Shown: in pieces, positions 46,227 to 57,179 of the stretch | Numbering within the stretch: the stretch's first letter is position 1 | Layout: the number at the start of each line of letters is the position of its first letter | NCBI GenBank assembly: GCA_032433765.1 | Contig: JAVIAB010000051.1 | Span: forward strand, 151,949,276 to 152,013,275 | Direction of reading: 5' to 3' | Source of the DNA: Megaustenia siamemsis | Taxonomy: Eukaryota; Mollusca; Gastropoda; Stylommatophora; Ariophantidae | Length of the DNA stretch: 64,000 nucleotides | Position numbers and translations under genes: made by a program | The notes under the pieces: generated by a model | What the model was told of the DNA's origin: nothing | Databases searched by the model: none | Seen by the model: the letters and a program-made list of their open reading frames with translations, nothing else

Positions 46227-46859
46227 TCCTCACCAACGCTGATATTGGTAAGTCCACAGACCTGTTTGATGACATCTTCTGCTCGGCCCACCCATGATTT
46301 GCCTCTTTTTAGCCTGGCACCTTTCACTGTGTTGAGCACGTGGTGCAATGGATGCTCCTCTGTATCTGTACTAATCTTCAGGTATGCTCGTGCTCTCCAG
46401 ATCTTGATTCTGTCATCCATGGTTGGAAAGTCAAGAAGATACCTCATTGCTACACATGTAGTGTCCCTTGTACATACCAGATAATGTGCATGGCTTCATT
46501 TTGTATTTTCTCTAGCCTATCAATTTGAGTCGTACTGACAGTAAGAATTGCCAGGGCATACTCGATTGGTGCAAGGACTTATCCCTGGAACAGAAGAGTA
46601 AGTAACCTCTGCTCGATGTTGGCAGCGGCAGCTGCCATGACGTTCCAGGCTGTTAATCCTTTGCGGGATTTTGTTATCACATGGTCGACGTGGTCCCGAA
46701 AACACAGGCTGCGATCAAACTTAACTCCGAGGTATGTCATCTTGTCCCTGGTCACCTCATCAGCTACCATTCGTCCTCTCACTGAATGAAGGCTGTGACT
46801 TTTAGAGCTGATAGAAACATACCGCAACGACAAAGAGTGGGCACGTTTGTTCTAATTTA

Positions 46860-47115
46860 GATCTTCGGTAAAGGCATTTCAAACGTAGGCTGGGGGATAT
46901 TCATCTGATGTGAGACGGGAAATCAGTCTCATAAGTAATTTCCCCTAGGAAAATGTTAATCCCAGTTAGTCTAATTTGATGTTTCAATCAATGTTTGAGC
47001 AGAGTTAATAAACCACTAAACTTAAATCAGTAAAACATGGCGCTAGTGGTCGCTTACACGGGGGTTTTCATCATTGTCCTGTGATCTGGTCAGACGCGCA
47101 AGTCACTCTTTTGGC
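46860..47115. other. no gene seen
   Basis: Sequence between the LINE and the 55-bp array, with no coding or repeat signal recognised. Confidence 0.4.
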
Positions 47116-47116
47116 T

Positions 47117-48075
47117 ATCTACCTCAGTGAGTGATGACTGTAAATAATCCTTTCTCGTTTTCTAGCTGTGGTGTCTACCTCAGTGAGTGTTGACTGTAAA
47201 TAATCCTTTCTCGTTTCCTAGCTGTGGTGTCTACCTCAATGAGTGTTGACTGTAAATAATCCTTTCTCGTTTTTAGCTGTGCTGTCTACCTCAGTGAGTG
47301 TTGACTCTAAATAATCCTTTCTCGTTTTTAGCTGTGCTGTCTACCTCAGTGAGTGTTGACTCTAAATAATCCTTTCTCGTTTTTAGCTGTGCTGTCTACC
47401 TCAGTGAGTGTTGACTCTAAATAATCCTTTCTCGTTTTTAGCTGTGCTGTCTACCTCAGTGAGTGTTGACTGTAAATAATCCTTTCTCGTTTTTAGCTGT
47501 GCTGTCTACCTCAGTGAGTGTTGACTGTAAATAATCCTTTCTCGTTTTTAGCTGTGCTGTCTACCTCAGTGAGTGATGACTGTAAATAATCCTTTCTCGT
47601 TTTCTAGCTGTGGTGTCTACCTCAGTGAGTGTTGACTGTAAATAATCCTTTCTCGTTTCCTAGCTGTGGTGTCTACCTCAATGAGTGTTGACTGTAAATA
47701 ATCCTTTCTCGTTTTTAGCTGTGCTGTCTACCTCAGTGAGTGTTGACTCTAAATAATCCTTTCTCGTTTTTAGCTGTGCTGTCTACCTCAGTGAGTGTTG
47801 ACTCAAAATATTCCTTGCTCGTTTTTAGCTGTGCTGTCTACCTCAGTGAGTGTTGACTAAATAATCCTTTCTCGTTTTTAGCTGTGCTGTCTACCTCAGT
47901 GAGTGTTGACTCAAAATATTCCTTGCTCGTTTTTAGCTGTGGTGTCTACCTCAGTGAGTGTTGACTCAAAATATTCCTTGCTCGTTTTTAGCTGTGCTGC
48001 CTACCTCAGTGAGTGTTGACTCAAAATATTCCTTGCTCGTTTTCTAGCAGTGCTTCCTGACTCAATGAGTAAGTC
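47117..48075 (+). repeat. 55-bp tandem repeat, 17 units, with higher order
   Basis: Seventeen units begin TCTACCTCAGTGAGTG. Units 1-3 and 9-11 share the same rare variants (GTGATGACTG, a GTTTCCTAG junction and CTCAATGAG). The GTGATGAC marks at 47131 and 47573 are 442 bp apart, so a block of eight units was duplicated. Later units have a diverged GACTCAAAATATTCCTTGC form. Confidence 0.93.
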
Positions 48076-48199
48076 AGGCGTCGAATTATCTTCATCGCAC
48101 ATCGAACAATTATCCTTAAGTGATCCGATCTCCTCAGCAAACCTGACAACGACTAACAAATAAAACTGTGCTGGTTCGCAAGTCTTCCCCTGTGGCTCT

Positions 48200-48860
48200 C
48201 CTTAATTTAGGTAACGTCCCTCCAAAGTGATGTCTTGCTCCTTGATATCTTGGTCACATCGTCATTTTCCACACACAACAGAAACGACGCCCTCCAATAC
48301 GTCACATTGTTTAGTTTTTTTTTGTGGGTTATCATCGTTGCATCCGAACATGTCCACAGGTGCTCAGCATGTCCCGCAGCGTCCAGCGACTTTCGACTCC
48401 TGTTCTGTGTTGGTTTGTAAACCCTCTTTTGCGTCGACGAAGCCTCAAGTTTCTTGATGTACCAATCTTTACTTACATTTATTTTATCTGAAGGAGAGAC
48501 GAACCCTTCCCGCATCTCGAATGGCATTAATGACGTCCGCCTGGACCATTGGTTGGCCAACTTCAATGGCAGGACAACTAGCCAGCCTATCCGCTCTTTC
48601 ATTCTCCCGTACTCCACATGTCCAGGGACGTAGACTTCTGTAATGACTCGACCCATCGAATCATTTAGAATAAAAGCGTGGGTATAGTCTTGTGACTCCA
48701 ACCAGATGAATGTTCTGGTTGCTGCCATCACCACCTCCGTCGTCTTGTTACTCCTGGTCATAATGTACACAAGGTGTCTTCTTTGACCGTTCTGCCTGCA
48801 GAGCGTGCTGTAAATGTCCATGCGCTCCTTTGGTGTACTACAACACCGACGAGAAAGATG
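48200..48860 (-). mobile_element. decayed RNase H LINE copy
   Basis: The minus strand carries a mutated version of the 45139-46855 element: WLESQDYTHAFILNDSM, a VPGHVEYGRMKERIG region (PGH kept, spacing changed) and AEHLWTCSDATMI at the end. Stops and deletions disrupt the RNase H motifs. The 3' end here is a single unit. Confidence 0.8.
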
Positions 48861-48869
48861 CCGTAGGCG

Positions 48870-49230
48870 TGCCTCCCAGCACCAGAGCTGGAAGTTGTCA
48901 GCGACCCACAGCTGATGGCTTGCGCCAGGATCGGTGAACCAAAACGATCCAGACCCTGCTCCACCTCTCCGTGGTGCCTCCAGTAACAGACTAACCTGTC
49001 TAGTCTGGCCAAGCGTGCAGGGATCGAAGAGGGAAGACAACCGGGAACTCAAAAATGTCGTGCTGAAGTCGGATGTGTTGCCACGGCGCAAATATAACAG
49101 TTATGCTGCAAACCACAACACAACGCAGACACATCCACTACGTCCTTGTAAGGGCGAATGATGAAGAGGAATATTCTAGTCTACCACGATACTCTAGAAT
49201 ACTTTAGTCATCGGGCGAACGCAACCAACC
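48870..49230 (+). repeat. unassigned interspersed repeat, copy 1
   Basis: This block aligns with 58755-59130: AGCTGATGG, GCGCCAGGATC, CTCCACCTCTCC-GTGGTGC, GTCTGGCCAAGCG, GGGATCGAAGAGG and AGTCATCGGGCGA occur in the same order. It has no clear ORF, tRNA-like head or tail, so its class is unknown. It abuts the decayed RNase H LINE. Confidence 0.6.
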
Positions 49231-49249
49231 AACCAACCAATACAGACGG

Positions 49250-50215
49250 ATCCGTAATAGGATGGCACATCTCTTTGTACAATTAGAAAGAGGTGGAACA
49301 GCCCATCTGCTAAAATAAGATAGATTTAATGTGCTAACAAAGACAGTAATGTTATAATTGATGCACACTTAAAAAAAATGGTGATCACTGATCACACTCA
49401 GAAAACCAATAGCAAAGAGAAGACGAACAAACGTGCAAAAAAAAAGTATTTATAAAAAAAACAGACAATAAAATTCAAATAAATAAGAGATGAATAGCAT
49501 AGGAAACTCGAAGGTAAACTAAATAAGGAAATCAAGAAACCATCTAACGAAGGAAAAACACAGAAGTGTGGAAATGTTTAGAAAGCAGTAATTAATACAG
49601 CAGACAACAGTATTTGGAGCTAAATTATGGTATTAAGAAGAGAAGAAAACCCCTTTGTAGAATGAAACAATAAGAAGAGTAGTTAAAGGACAGAAACTAA
49701 GTAAAGACTTGAAAAAAAATAATAGCCAAGATTATGAAAATATGCATTATCTCGGAACTAAGTTTCACAAAAACGCATAGACAACAACGTTTTACTAAAA
49801 AACTTTCAATTCTGCATCAAAGTCAACAACAAGCGCTATGGACATTGCAAAGGGGAAAAAAAAACAAAACGACTGTGTTCGGCATGTTGAAGGAATTCAT
49901 ATAGCTACCTATGAAGTCTAGTGACATTCTGTAATTTTAAAAAGAAAAATATATTGAAGATTCAAGAAAAATTGTGAAATATCGAACAGATGACGCAACT
50001 ACTTTTCAACAAGGAAATAACTCGAGGCCAAACAGGCACCCAAGTCTTCATTCCAACGACGTGTTACCTACGTCAGACATGGACGATAGATTCAAGAACA
50101 ATCAGGAAATTACACCAACACCGAAATGAAATGTGTTAGACCAGTGACAGAAAACACACAGAAAGAAACGAAGAACTTAAAAAAACGGTTTGGAACTAGG
50201 CCTATCATTAAATAT
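49250..50215 (+). mobile_element. decayed LINE family C, + strand
   Basis: Pieces align in order with the family C element at 16586-19695: a TDH-like block near 49385-49400, RKLEGKLNKEIKKPSNEG near 49505-49555, and a 3' section at 50126-50200 reading MKCVRPVTENTQKETKN. All frames are broken and an internal deletion removes most of the RT. Confidence 0.65.
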
Positions 50216-50344
50216 ATAAAGAAACAAGAGATAAATTATTTCATTCATTCACTCATTCAGTTTTCTCTCGGACCGAAGACTGCACATAGGGCGGAAGTCA
50301 TAGATCTCCACAATTGACGATTTGCTGCTAGTTCTATGTTGCTC

Positions 50345-50600
50345 TTAGTCCCATGGTTGAGTCACTGACCCCTGAAACGGATCCTTGGGACTGTGGTTGA
50401 GTCATTGACCCCTGAAGCGGATCCGTAGGACTGTGGTTGAGTCACTGACCCCTGAAACGGATCCTTGGGACTGTGGTTGAGTCACTGACTCCTGAAACGG
50501 ATCCTTGTGACTGTGGTTGAGTCACTGACCCCTGAAGCGGATCCTTAGAACTGTGGTTGAGTCACTGACCCCTGAAACGGATCCTTTGAACTATGGTTGA
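50345..50600 (+). repeat. 40-bp tandem repeat, 6 units
   Basis: ATGGTTGAGTCACTGACCCC or TGTGGTTGAGTCACTGACC recurs six times with a 40-bp spacing, each unit carrying a GGATCC site or a near variant. It lies inside the C-terminal coding part of a LINE. Confidence 0.92.
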
Positions 50601-50719
50601 GCCTTCCCTAGTAATTGCTCCTCGAAGCGATTCTCTTGATCTGCCTTGTTTTCTTTTACTAGGTGGTTTCCACATGAATGACTGATGGGAAAGTCTATCT
50701 TCACTCATTCTCAGCATAT

Positions 50720-50956
50720 AAGTAAAAGTAAAGAGCCCCCGTCACGCCAAGTGGTGTATAGGGAATATTGTGTTAGTGACCATAAATTTTACATACCTTC
50801 AGCACATGATTTTTGGGGTAATGTGGTCGGTATTACGTCCGTGCCGTTTTACTTTCCCATAAAATAATCCGGTACCCATTTAAGGTGGGTGAACACGGAA
50901 GCCGTCGGTTGGGATCGAACCCTACATCTTGTCCTTTGTAGTCCAGTTCACTAAGC
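50720..50956 (-). mobile_element. tRNA-derived SINE (12595 family), with TSD
   Basis: The 237-bp insertion is flanked by TCTCAGCATAT (50709-50719) and TCTCAGCACAT (50957-50967), one mismatch apart. The tail is at the left (AGTAAAAGTAAAG). The 5' end lies in the A-box region of tRNA-like module 2, only a few bases from where the copy at 29580-29819 begins. Confidence 0.9.
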
Positions 50957-51307
50957 TCTCAGCACATGGCCGATGTGTTGCCAACGCCTTCTTCTTATAA
51001 AGCTCGTCACGTATTCTTGAAATTTATTCTTTCTAGCATGAGTTTGAGATCGACGTAGACATTTGTTTTGAAAGATATTTAATTTCTTATCTAACGTCTT
51101 GGTGGATTTCCACTTTCACATCCAAATGTTACCACTGGATCAAATATAATACACTAAAGATGAGAATGACCCACCGGATGAAATCAACATAAAAACAGCA
51201 GACATATAGGCCTATAGCAACAACAAAATGACATCCAGGCACACCCCCCCCCCCCCCCAAACCAAAAACAACAAAAAAAAAAAAAAAAGAAAATACTAGC
51301 TGAAGAG

Positions 51308-51736
51308 GTGAATGGCCTTGCCATTACTGTCATGCTCTTCACGATCGTTCTGTCTATCATACACAAGTCCCGGTGGAAGAAGCTCAGTGGCCTGCCGATG
51401 CTGGAAGTTTCCGAACTGAAACCGATCAACGATCCTAGGTGGAGCTCAGTGCGAGCTAGCGCCCAGGTTCGTGTGGCTAGGCTGCTCTTTGTCTTGTCTC
51501 TATCTTACATCATCATGAACGCACCCAGCCACGTGGCCAGACTGTACTATCAGAAGCGGACTCAAGATTCAGGGGACATTAAGTTGACGTTCTCTGAAGG
51601 TCTTATCCGGCTGATCTTCCAGCACGACAGCCACGCCCACCATGCCTGCAAGTTTTGGATCTTCGTGGTCGTCAGTAGAAACTTTACCAAGAACCTCAGA
51701 CAAACTTTAGTGGAAGTTACCAAGTGTATATGTTAG
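51308..51736 (+). CDS. class A GPCR, C-terminal part (TM5 to helix 8), possibly a pseudogene
   Basis: The frame is open from 51218 and ends at TAG 51734-51736. It reads as the end of a rhodopsin-family receptor: a TM5-like segment (LAITVMLFTIVLSII), a basic third intracellular loop (HKSRWKKLSG and further to ASAQVRVARLL), TM6 (LLFVLSLSYIIMNAPSHVAR), a short loop with a QKRTQDSGD stretch, a TM7-like segment and an SRNFTKNLRQTL helix 8. N-x-PSH at the end of TM6 is common in FMRFamide-like and chemosensory receptors of molluscs. TM7 is odd: RLIFQHDSHAHHACKFWIF is polar and lacks NPxxY. TM1-TM4 are not visible upstream, where the sequence is a C run and an A run next to a LINE. The start given is where clear similarity begins, perhaps after an acceptor near 51304. 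It may be a terminal exon or a truncated pseudogene. Confidence 0.6.
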   Translation: MNGLAITVMLFTIVLSIIHKSRWKKLSGLPMLEVSELKPINDPRWSSVRASAQVRVARLLFVLSLSYIIMNAPSHVARLYYQKRTQDSGDIKLTFSEGLIRLIFQHDSHAHHACKFWIFVVVSRNFTKNLRQTLVEVTKCIC

Positions 51737-51739
51737 TCG

Positions 51740-52250
51740 TAGCTCATATCTTGGTTGGTGTATGTGCTGGCCATGGCTCATATCTTGGTGTGTGTCTGTG
51801 CTGGCCATGGTTCATATCTTAGAGTATATCCGTGCTAGCTCATATCTTGGTGGGTAACTGTGCTGGCCAGGGTTCATATCTTGGTGTATTTCCGTGCTAG
51901 TCATGGTTCATATCTTAGCTTGTGTGTGTGTGTGTGCCATAGCTCATATCTTGGTGTGTATTATGTTAGTCATATCTCATATCTTGGTGTGTGTCCGTGT
52001 TAATCATGTCTCATATCTTTGTGTGTGGCTGTTTTTAGTCATATCTCATATCTTAGTGTGCATATGTCTTAGTCATGTATCATATCTTTGTGCGTGCGTG
52101 TCTGTGTTAGTCATATCTCATATCTTAGTGTGCATGTCTTAGTCATGTATCATATCTTTGTGCGTGCGTGTCTGTGTTAGTCATATCTCATATCTTAGTG
52201 TGCATATGTCTTAGTCATGTATCATATCTTTGTGCGTGCGTGTCTGTGTT
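51740..52250 (+). repeat. degenerate tandem repeat
   Basis: Units of about 36-60 bp share a core CTCATATCTTGGTGTGTG or TCATATCTTTGTGCGTGCG. The last 150 bp repeats a longer unit (ATGTCTTAGTCATGTATC). It starts directly after the GPCR stop codon, so it would be the 3' UTR if the gene is expressed. Confidence 0.85.
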
Positions 52251-52254
52251 ATAA

Positions 52255-53000
52255 ACAGAAAAGACAATCTGCTGCCTTGCAGGAAGATTGGGGACAATCA
52301 ATGGCTAAGGAAAGCAAACCTGAACAAAATGCTGGCTTAAGTCGGATGCACTGTGCCACTGGCGCAGAACACAGTGCAACGTTTTAACATGTATCTAAAT
52401 GGATCTAATACTCTAATTGACTTTAATCATGATGTCAATTCACTTAAACAGACAGCTGTCTTCATGTGAGAGTCTGGAATCCTACTCTGATTGAGTCCTC
52501 ATCGCAGAGAGAGAGAGAAACAAGCTAAACTGTCAAAAAGCTATCCATACTACAGTGGACACTGTCACACCCGTGGGATACTTGCAATGGAAAGCTCTGA
52601 TATCCTTACGATAACTGCTTGTTACTGACGCTTTAGTTAATTTGATTATTTGTATCTTTTCAAGAATATAAATCACACTTTCTTCTTCAAGTATACAAGT
52701 ATATTCCAATTGATTACAGGAGGTTATATCTTAAAATGTTAACATTTTTGTGGTTAACAATTGAATATTTCATCTCCAAAACTCTTAGGTTTTCTAATCT
52801 TTAATTTTTTCCCCCCTAACACTATTTTGCTAAAATATTATTCTTCCATAAATACTGACTTCAACTAAAAATGTTACGTTTGTGTGTGGTGTTACAAATT
52901 AAAACCAGCTGAAAAGAGTGCACTGGTCCAAAATTCAAAACTGTAGTCAACGATGTATGGAACTAAAGAGGAGATCCAGACAACAGTCACATTAACCAAA
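52255..53000. other. no gene seen
   Basis: Mostly AT-rich sequence. No conserved ORF or repeat was recognised. Confidence 0.4.
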
Positions 53001-53006
53001 AGCGCG

Positions 53007-53310
53007 GGAGGCTGGCTGGTCTCGAGACAGAGAGGTTGTGAGTTCAAATCCCGGCTGAACCAGTTGGGATTTTTATTTATGATTTCTCTCTGCGGCAAAC
53101 ACCCCTGGTCTCAGAAGCGAGGCCCAGCTTGAAACGTCAATTACTATCAACGGGAAAAAAAAATGAAAACTTCTGAAATCGGAGTTATCTGCCTGTGCGG
53201 CGAAAGACCCCTATGCACATGACTATCAGGGGAAAACGAATTAACAGGCAAAATTCCGTTCCTAGTCTCTAGTGACTTCGCCAGAGGTGAAAGCTGGCAA
53301 ACAAAAACAA
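53007..53310 (+). mobile_element. tRNA-derived SINE, same family as 21261
   Basis: Head (B box GAGTTCAAATCCCGGC), GGCCCAGCTTGAAA, CTGCCTGTGCGGCGA, CTAGTCTCTAGTGACTT and an A-rich end match 21261-21553. A 26-bp stretch near 53166 is extra relative to that copy. TSD not certain. Confidence 0.85.
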
Positions 53311-53562
53311 AAAAAAAATGCGTGTCTAAGAGCGTAAACATGAAAATGTGAACACAAGAAGAAGACTTGAAAAGCTAAGTATTAGGACATCAGAAACAAA
53401 AGGTTCGTTACAAGGTCAGTTATAATGATAAGATACCACAATAGTTAAGATATCAGACAGACAGACAACGAGAGAATGGGGAAGAAAGTGAACGAATAGA
53501 CAGCAAGCGAGAAAATGAGCGCCAAGAGGGTGTGAAAGAACTTGACAATGGAAAAAGTGTCG

Positions 53563-53564
<2 letters not shown>

Positions 53565-53606
<42 letters not shown>
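53565..53606 (+). repeat. GA microsatellite
   Basis: About 21 GA dinucleotides in a perfect run. Confidence 0.97.
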
Positions 53607-53609
<3 letters not shown>

Positions 53610-53639
53610 TTTATATGAGCGTCCTGACAAATGCAAACA

Positions 53640-54470
53640 TGGAAAGTGATGAGGTTCAGATAATATAATGAAAGAAGAAATATAATTTAAAAAAAATTGT
53701 AACAGCTGTTGAAAGACTTTACAGCAACAGATACCAGACGTTCTACAATCTATCCACAGCTCTATCAGAGAAACCAAGTTCTATGGTATGTAATGATCAT
53801 CGTACAATAATGTCTTAGGAGTCACATTTAAAATATTACAAAGAATTACCTACAAATCAGATTAATAATATTTATGAACATAAGAACATTGTAAAAGACC
53901 CATTGAAGTGAAACAAGATATGTAATTATATTTTATAATCTATTCTGCTAAACCAAATAATTTGACAATGTGTAATACCAAGATAATTTTGAAAAATAAA
54001 AATAATAAATATTTCAACGAAGGCCTAAGAATAATGAGGAGAAAGGAACAGGCAAATAATTGCAATGCTGCGGTAAAGCTGGTTGCCATGAGCAAGTGGG
54101 GGGGGGGGGGGGGTTGTAAAGTACACTTCTACAAGGCATGGTGACAGCTTGACAAGAAAGGAACACAACAAAATACTGACGTTTCGGCCTTTCTAAGAAT
54201 AATAAAGAATGTGTATTGGCAACAATAAACAAATCACAAGAACCGATAATTGGGAATTTTAACAAGTAAATTATGATGTTACAGAAGGGTGCTGTATTAT
54301 AACTAGATAACATGAAGATCTTAGCTTCAATAGCGACAAAACAGAAGTAATAACCGCGACACAGAAATACTCTCCAAAAAGTACAATTAAAGTAAATGGG
54401 GCTGTTAAATGACATTAAGGAATCCAGATGTCTGCAAATACTGTTAAAGGAAACACGTGACACTGAAAAA
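53640..54470 (+). mobile_element. highly decayed RTE-like LINE (family A-like)
   Basis: AATGATCATCGTACAATAAT near 53791 parallels the DHRTI(S/M) coding block of family A. TATTGGCAACAATAAAC near 54214 parallels the tract between the palm motifs, and further on come remnants of the KTEVI-like block. All frames are broken. A G run lies at 54099-54113. Confidence 0.55.
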
Positions 54471-54474
54471 TGAA

Positions 54475-55150
54475 AATTTGCTACTTTTTTTCTCCCCTTT
54501 TGTTAAACGTAAAGACATGTTCAATTTTATTTTTCACACATAATTTTCATGCACGATGCCGTTTTTTTTTAAAAAATGTAACCATGATTTTTTTTACAGC
54601 TTCCACGCAAGTGTTCTTAGCACAAGAAATTGTAGTAAATTGTAGTGTAATAAATATCATTTCCTACCGAAATAACTTTATTTAGTAGGCCTAATTTATT
54701 TAAGAAATAAATGTATACTGTCTCACGCTGTTCTATTTTATTCTATAATATTCATGGTCGGAATCGGGGCAGCCCCATATCCGCGCCTTCACCCGTCCCA
54801 GGATTTCTTGAAGCGTAAGCAGACCGACTGTTCGTGTAAGGTGTTGATTATATATGCATGTGATTTTCCCATTACTAGATTCCTTTTCCACCTTTAGACT
54901 TCCCAGTCTCTCAATGTGTACATCATTGCCCCACACATTCTCCTCCTCTTGTCTTAAGGAATGAAGAAGTCATGCCAAGGTTGCATTCCAAAGAATTAAA
55001 CAAAAATACATTGGAAATAAGAAAAATAGTTTATTCTTTGAAAAAAAAAACATGCTTAGCCGGTTTTTACATTATCACATATTATAACAAATTAATAAGA
55101 ATTATTCATATAATATGTATGATATTATTATGAAAGAACATACAAGAAAA
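54475..55150. other. no gene supported
   Basis: A minus-strand open frame at 54936-54733 has a moderately protein-like composition (TVGLLTLQEILGRVKARIWG) but no recognised family and no splice context. The rest is AT-rich. Confidence 0.35.
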
Positions 55151-55250
55151 NNNNNNNNNNNNNNNNNNNNNNNNNNNNNNNNNNNNNNNNNNNNNNNNNN
55201 NNNNNNNNNNNNNNNNNNNNNNNNNNNNNNNNNNNNNNNNNNNNNNNNNN
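55151..55250. other. assembly gap (100 N)
   Basis: Exactly 100 N, the conventional size for a gap of unknown length. The 3' end of the neighbouring LINE falls in or next to it. Confidence 1.
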
Positions 55251-55254
55251 GTCT

Positions 55255-55870
55255 TTTCTCTTCCATGTTTTGCCATAGCACAGTCTCAAATGATGTTTCG
55301 TCATTCCTTTATACATGCTCTCCATGATGTGAGATCACTTGCCAGATGTTCCCAGTAATTTTCACAGATGGAGAAGTCATTCAGAGATGATTTACAAATA
55401 TCTCTGTATCGTAGTTTAAGTCTCCCGATTAATATTTTTCACCATATAGTATTTGCTCAGGAATGCGGTTTTTTCTTCTCTGGACGTGCCCCAGCCATCT
55501 TAACCTTCGGCTTCTGAGCATCGACACGATTGTTGGGGTCTTAGCACGTTGCAGGACTTTTAAGTTGGTTATTTGTCCTGCCATTTGATGTGCATTATTC
55601 TGCGGAGACATTGCATATGGAAGATATTTAATCGAGGACACATCCCAGGTTTCACTCCGTTGTTGACTTTAAAACTCTCTGATGAACTCCCATCAAAGTG
55701 GATTTTAACATTCATGTTTTCATGAAAGGACATATTCCGCTTAAGTAATTTAGGTGGGCAGCCTATGCTTTCTAACACCATGTAGAGTCCATCTCTATTT
55801 ACTGAGTCGAAGTCGCTTATGAGATCCACACAGGCAATATAGAGCGGCATGTTTTGTTCTCGGCATTTTT
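55255..55870 (-). mobile_element. LINE, RT fragment joined to C-terminus (family G)
   Basis: The minus strand from 55850 reads IACVDLISDFDSVNRDGLYM, then ESIGCPPKLLK, VKIHFDGSSSESFKVNNGVK and PGMCPRL. It jumps by internal deletion to MQCLRRIMHIKWQDK, and the C-terminal SMLRSRRLRWLGHVQRRK follows. The catalytic FADD/YADD region is lost in the deletion. It is truncated at the assembly gap. Confidence 0.8.
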
Positions 55871-55919
55871 CTTGTGACTCTCAAGTATGAAAATCATGTC
55901 TATAGTTGATCACCCGGTA

Positions 55920-56760
55920 AACATGTAGTTTTACAGTAATATGGTGAGAATATTATGGGGAACTACTAAGAGTAAGGACACGTTATAAAGAGGCAAAACA
56001 GTTTTAGTGATAAAGAAAATTGATTGATATAAAGACATGATTATTATCTACGACAGCAGAAATGGTATTAGATGATGGTGACAAAACACTGTGTTCTACG
56101 TCATCAGAAACAGCTTGTTTTCGTCTAGGTTCGGGCGAGGGGTGGGTGGGGGAAGACGACGACTATGTGTGGTTATTTGAAGATCTCTAAAGACTATCAA
56201 TACTCATAGAGACATAAAAACACTTTTTACTTTACAATGCAGGAAGCAGACATTGTTTACTTCGTATCCAACTACTCATGCCTTGTTTATTGAATAAAGA
56301 TCCAGATGAACAAATTAATATCCCCTTTTGCGTGGCACCATTTCATTGCCTGCTTGGCTTGAGAAAGCTAAGCTAAGATTTACTGCACTTGTTTATTTTT
56401 TTGACATCGCACAATTTAATGATGTATGCATATACACATTTTTTATACCACTACGTGTTACACATTTATTCTTGTTTTTTTTTCTATACATACATTACAT
56501 TGAATTTATTTCACATAACGTTATAAAGCAAACATTGATATACATTTCTTCCAGAAACCGACGTTAAACTAATGCTGTCAGGCTTCGACAATCCCGTAGG
56601 CCTAATTTAAACTGTACACATGAAAACATTAAAATGGCTATTACAGTAGATTGGTAGAGAATTTCAGTTCCATATACATTTCATAGTACATTTTAGAAAG
56701 ATAACACAATAAAAAAAACAGTCATATTTAAATACATGCATCCATCTGTTTGTGTTTGTG
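55920..56760. other. no gene seen
   Basis: No domain-bearing ORF. A few bases near 55935-55985 resemble a family B fragment. Confidence 0.4.
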
Positions 56761-56819
56761 TTGTATATATATATATATAACTATATATATATATATATTT
56801 ATATGCATGTATATATATA

Positions 56820-57127
56820 CACCGTGGTTTTACAGACGAATGTTGAGAATATCATGGATGCTAAGAAGAGTAATAAAAAAACGTTCTGAAGAGACCACAA
56901 GCAAAGCGAAAGTTAATTTCCATATTAGGAAGAAACAATTGTTTTGGTCATGTAATGAGAAGGGAACAGCTGGAACATATTGTGGCAACTAAGAAATTTA
57001 GTGACGAAGAGATAGAGGGAAGCAAAGAGAAAAATACTAAACAGCTTAAGCGAATGGCTTGGCTGAAGGTCAACAACAGAAATGATAAATAACTGTCGAG
57101 ATCGAAAGTTGTGGAGAGACATGATCA

Positions 57128-57128
<1 letters not shown>
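56820..57128 (+). mobile_element. RTE-like LINE family B, 3' end between AT microsatellites
   Basis: The + strand matches family B from WFYRRMLRIPW-like residues (here WFYRRMLRISW) to the terminal WRDMIT-like codons. It is flanked by (TA)n runs at 56764-56820 and 57129-57178, which hide any TSD. Confidence 0.8.
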
Positions 57129-57166
<38 letters not shown>

Positions 57167-57178
57167 TATATATATATA
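57129..57178 (+). repeat. TA microsatellite
   Basis: Long TA run immediately after the family B fragment. Confidence 0.95.
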
Positions 57179-57179
57179 A

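Larger units (their letters stand above)
45139..46855 (-). mobile_element. RNase H-bearing LINE, 3' half
   Basis: The minus strand from about 46833 encodes a post-RT region (TYLGVKFDRSLCFRDHVDHV, then residues around EQRLLTLLFQG), then, with a frameshift near 46550 and another near 46210, a linker and the RNase H domain. The 3' end is five tandem 72-bp units. The reverse transcriptase and endonuclease are missing, so the copy is 5'-truncated. Fragments of the same element are at 6010, 28258 and 48200. Confidence 0.88.
50235..51120 (-). mobile_element. LINE 3' region with an internal minisatellite and a SINE insertion
   Basis: On the minus strand, joining across the SINE at 50720-50956 gives a RRRRWQHIGHVLRMSEDRL-type block, then SFMWKPPSKRKQGRSRESLR, typical of a LINE C-terminus. 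A 40-bp array (50345-50600) interrupts it, and the 3' end at 50235-50340 includes a SALCAVFG-like stretch and a TGAATGAATGAATGA tail. The short LINE-tail elements elsewhere resemble this 3' end. Confidence 0.72.

Noticed and set aside
51894..52142. 82-codon frame after the GPCR
   Set aside because: The frame follows from a TG-rich degenerate repeat and contains only repeated VISHILVC-like residues.
54733..54936. Possible coding exon on the minus strand (contains TLQEILGRVKARIWG)
   Set aside because: The composition is protein-like, but no family was recognised and the surrounding DNA is repeat-rich. Kept only as a note.
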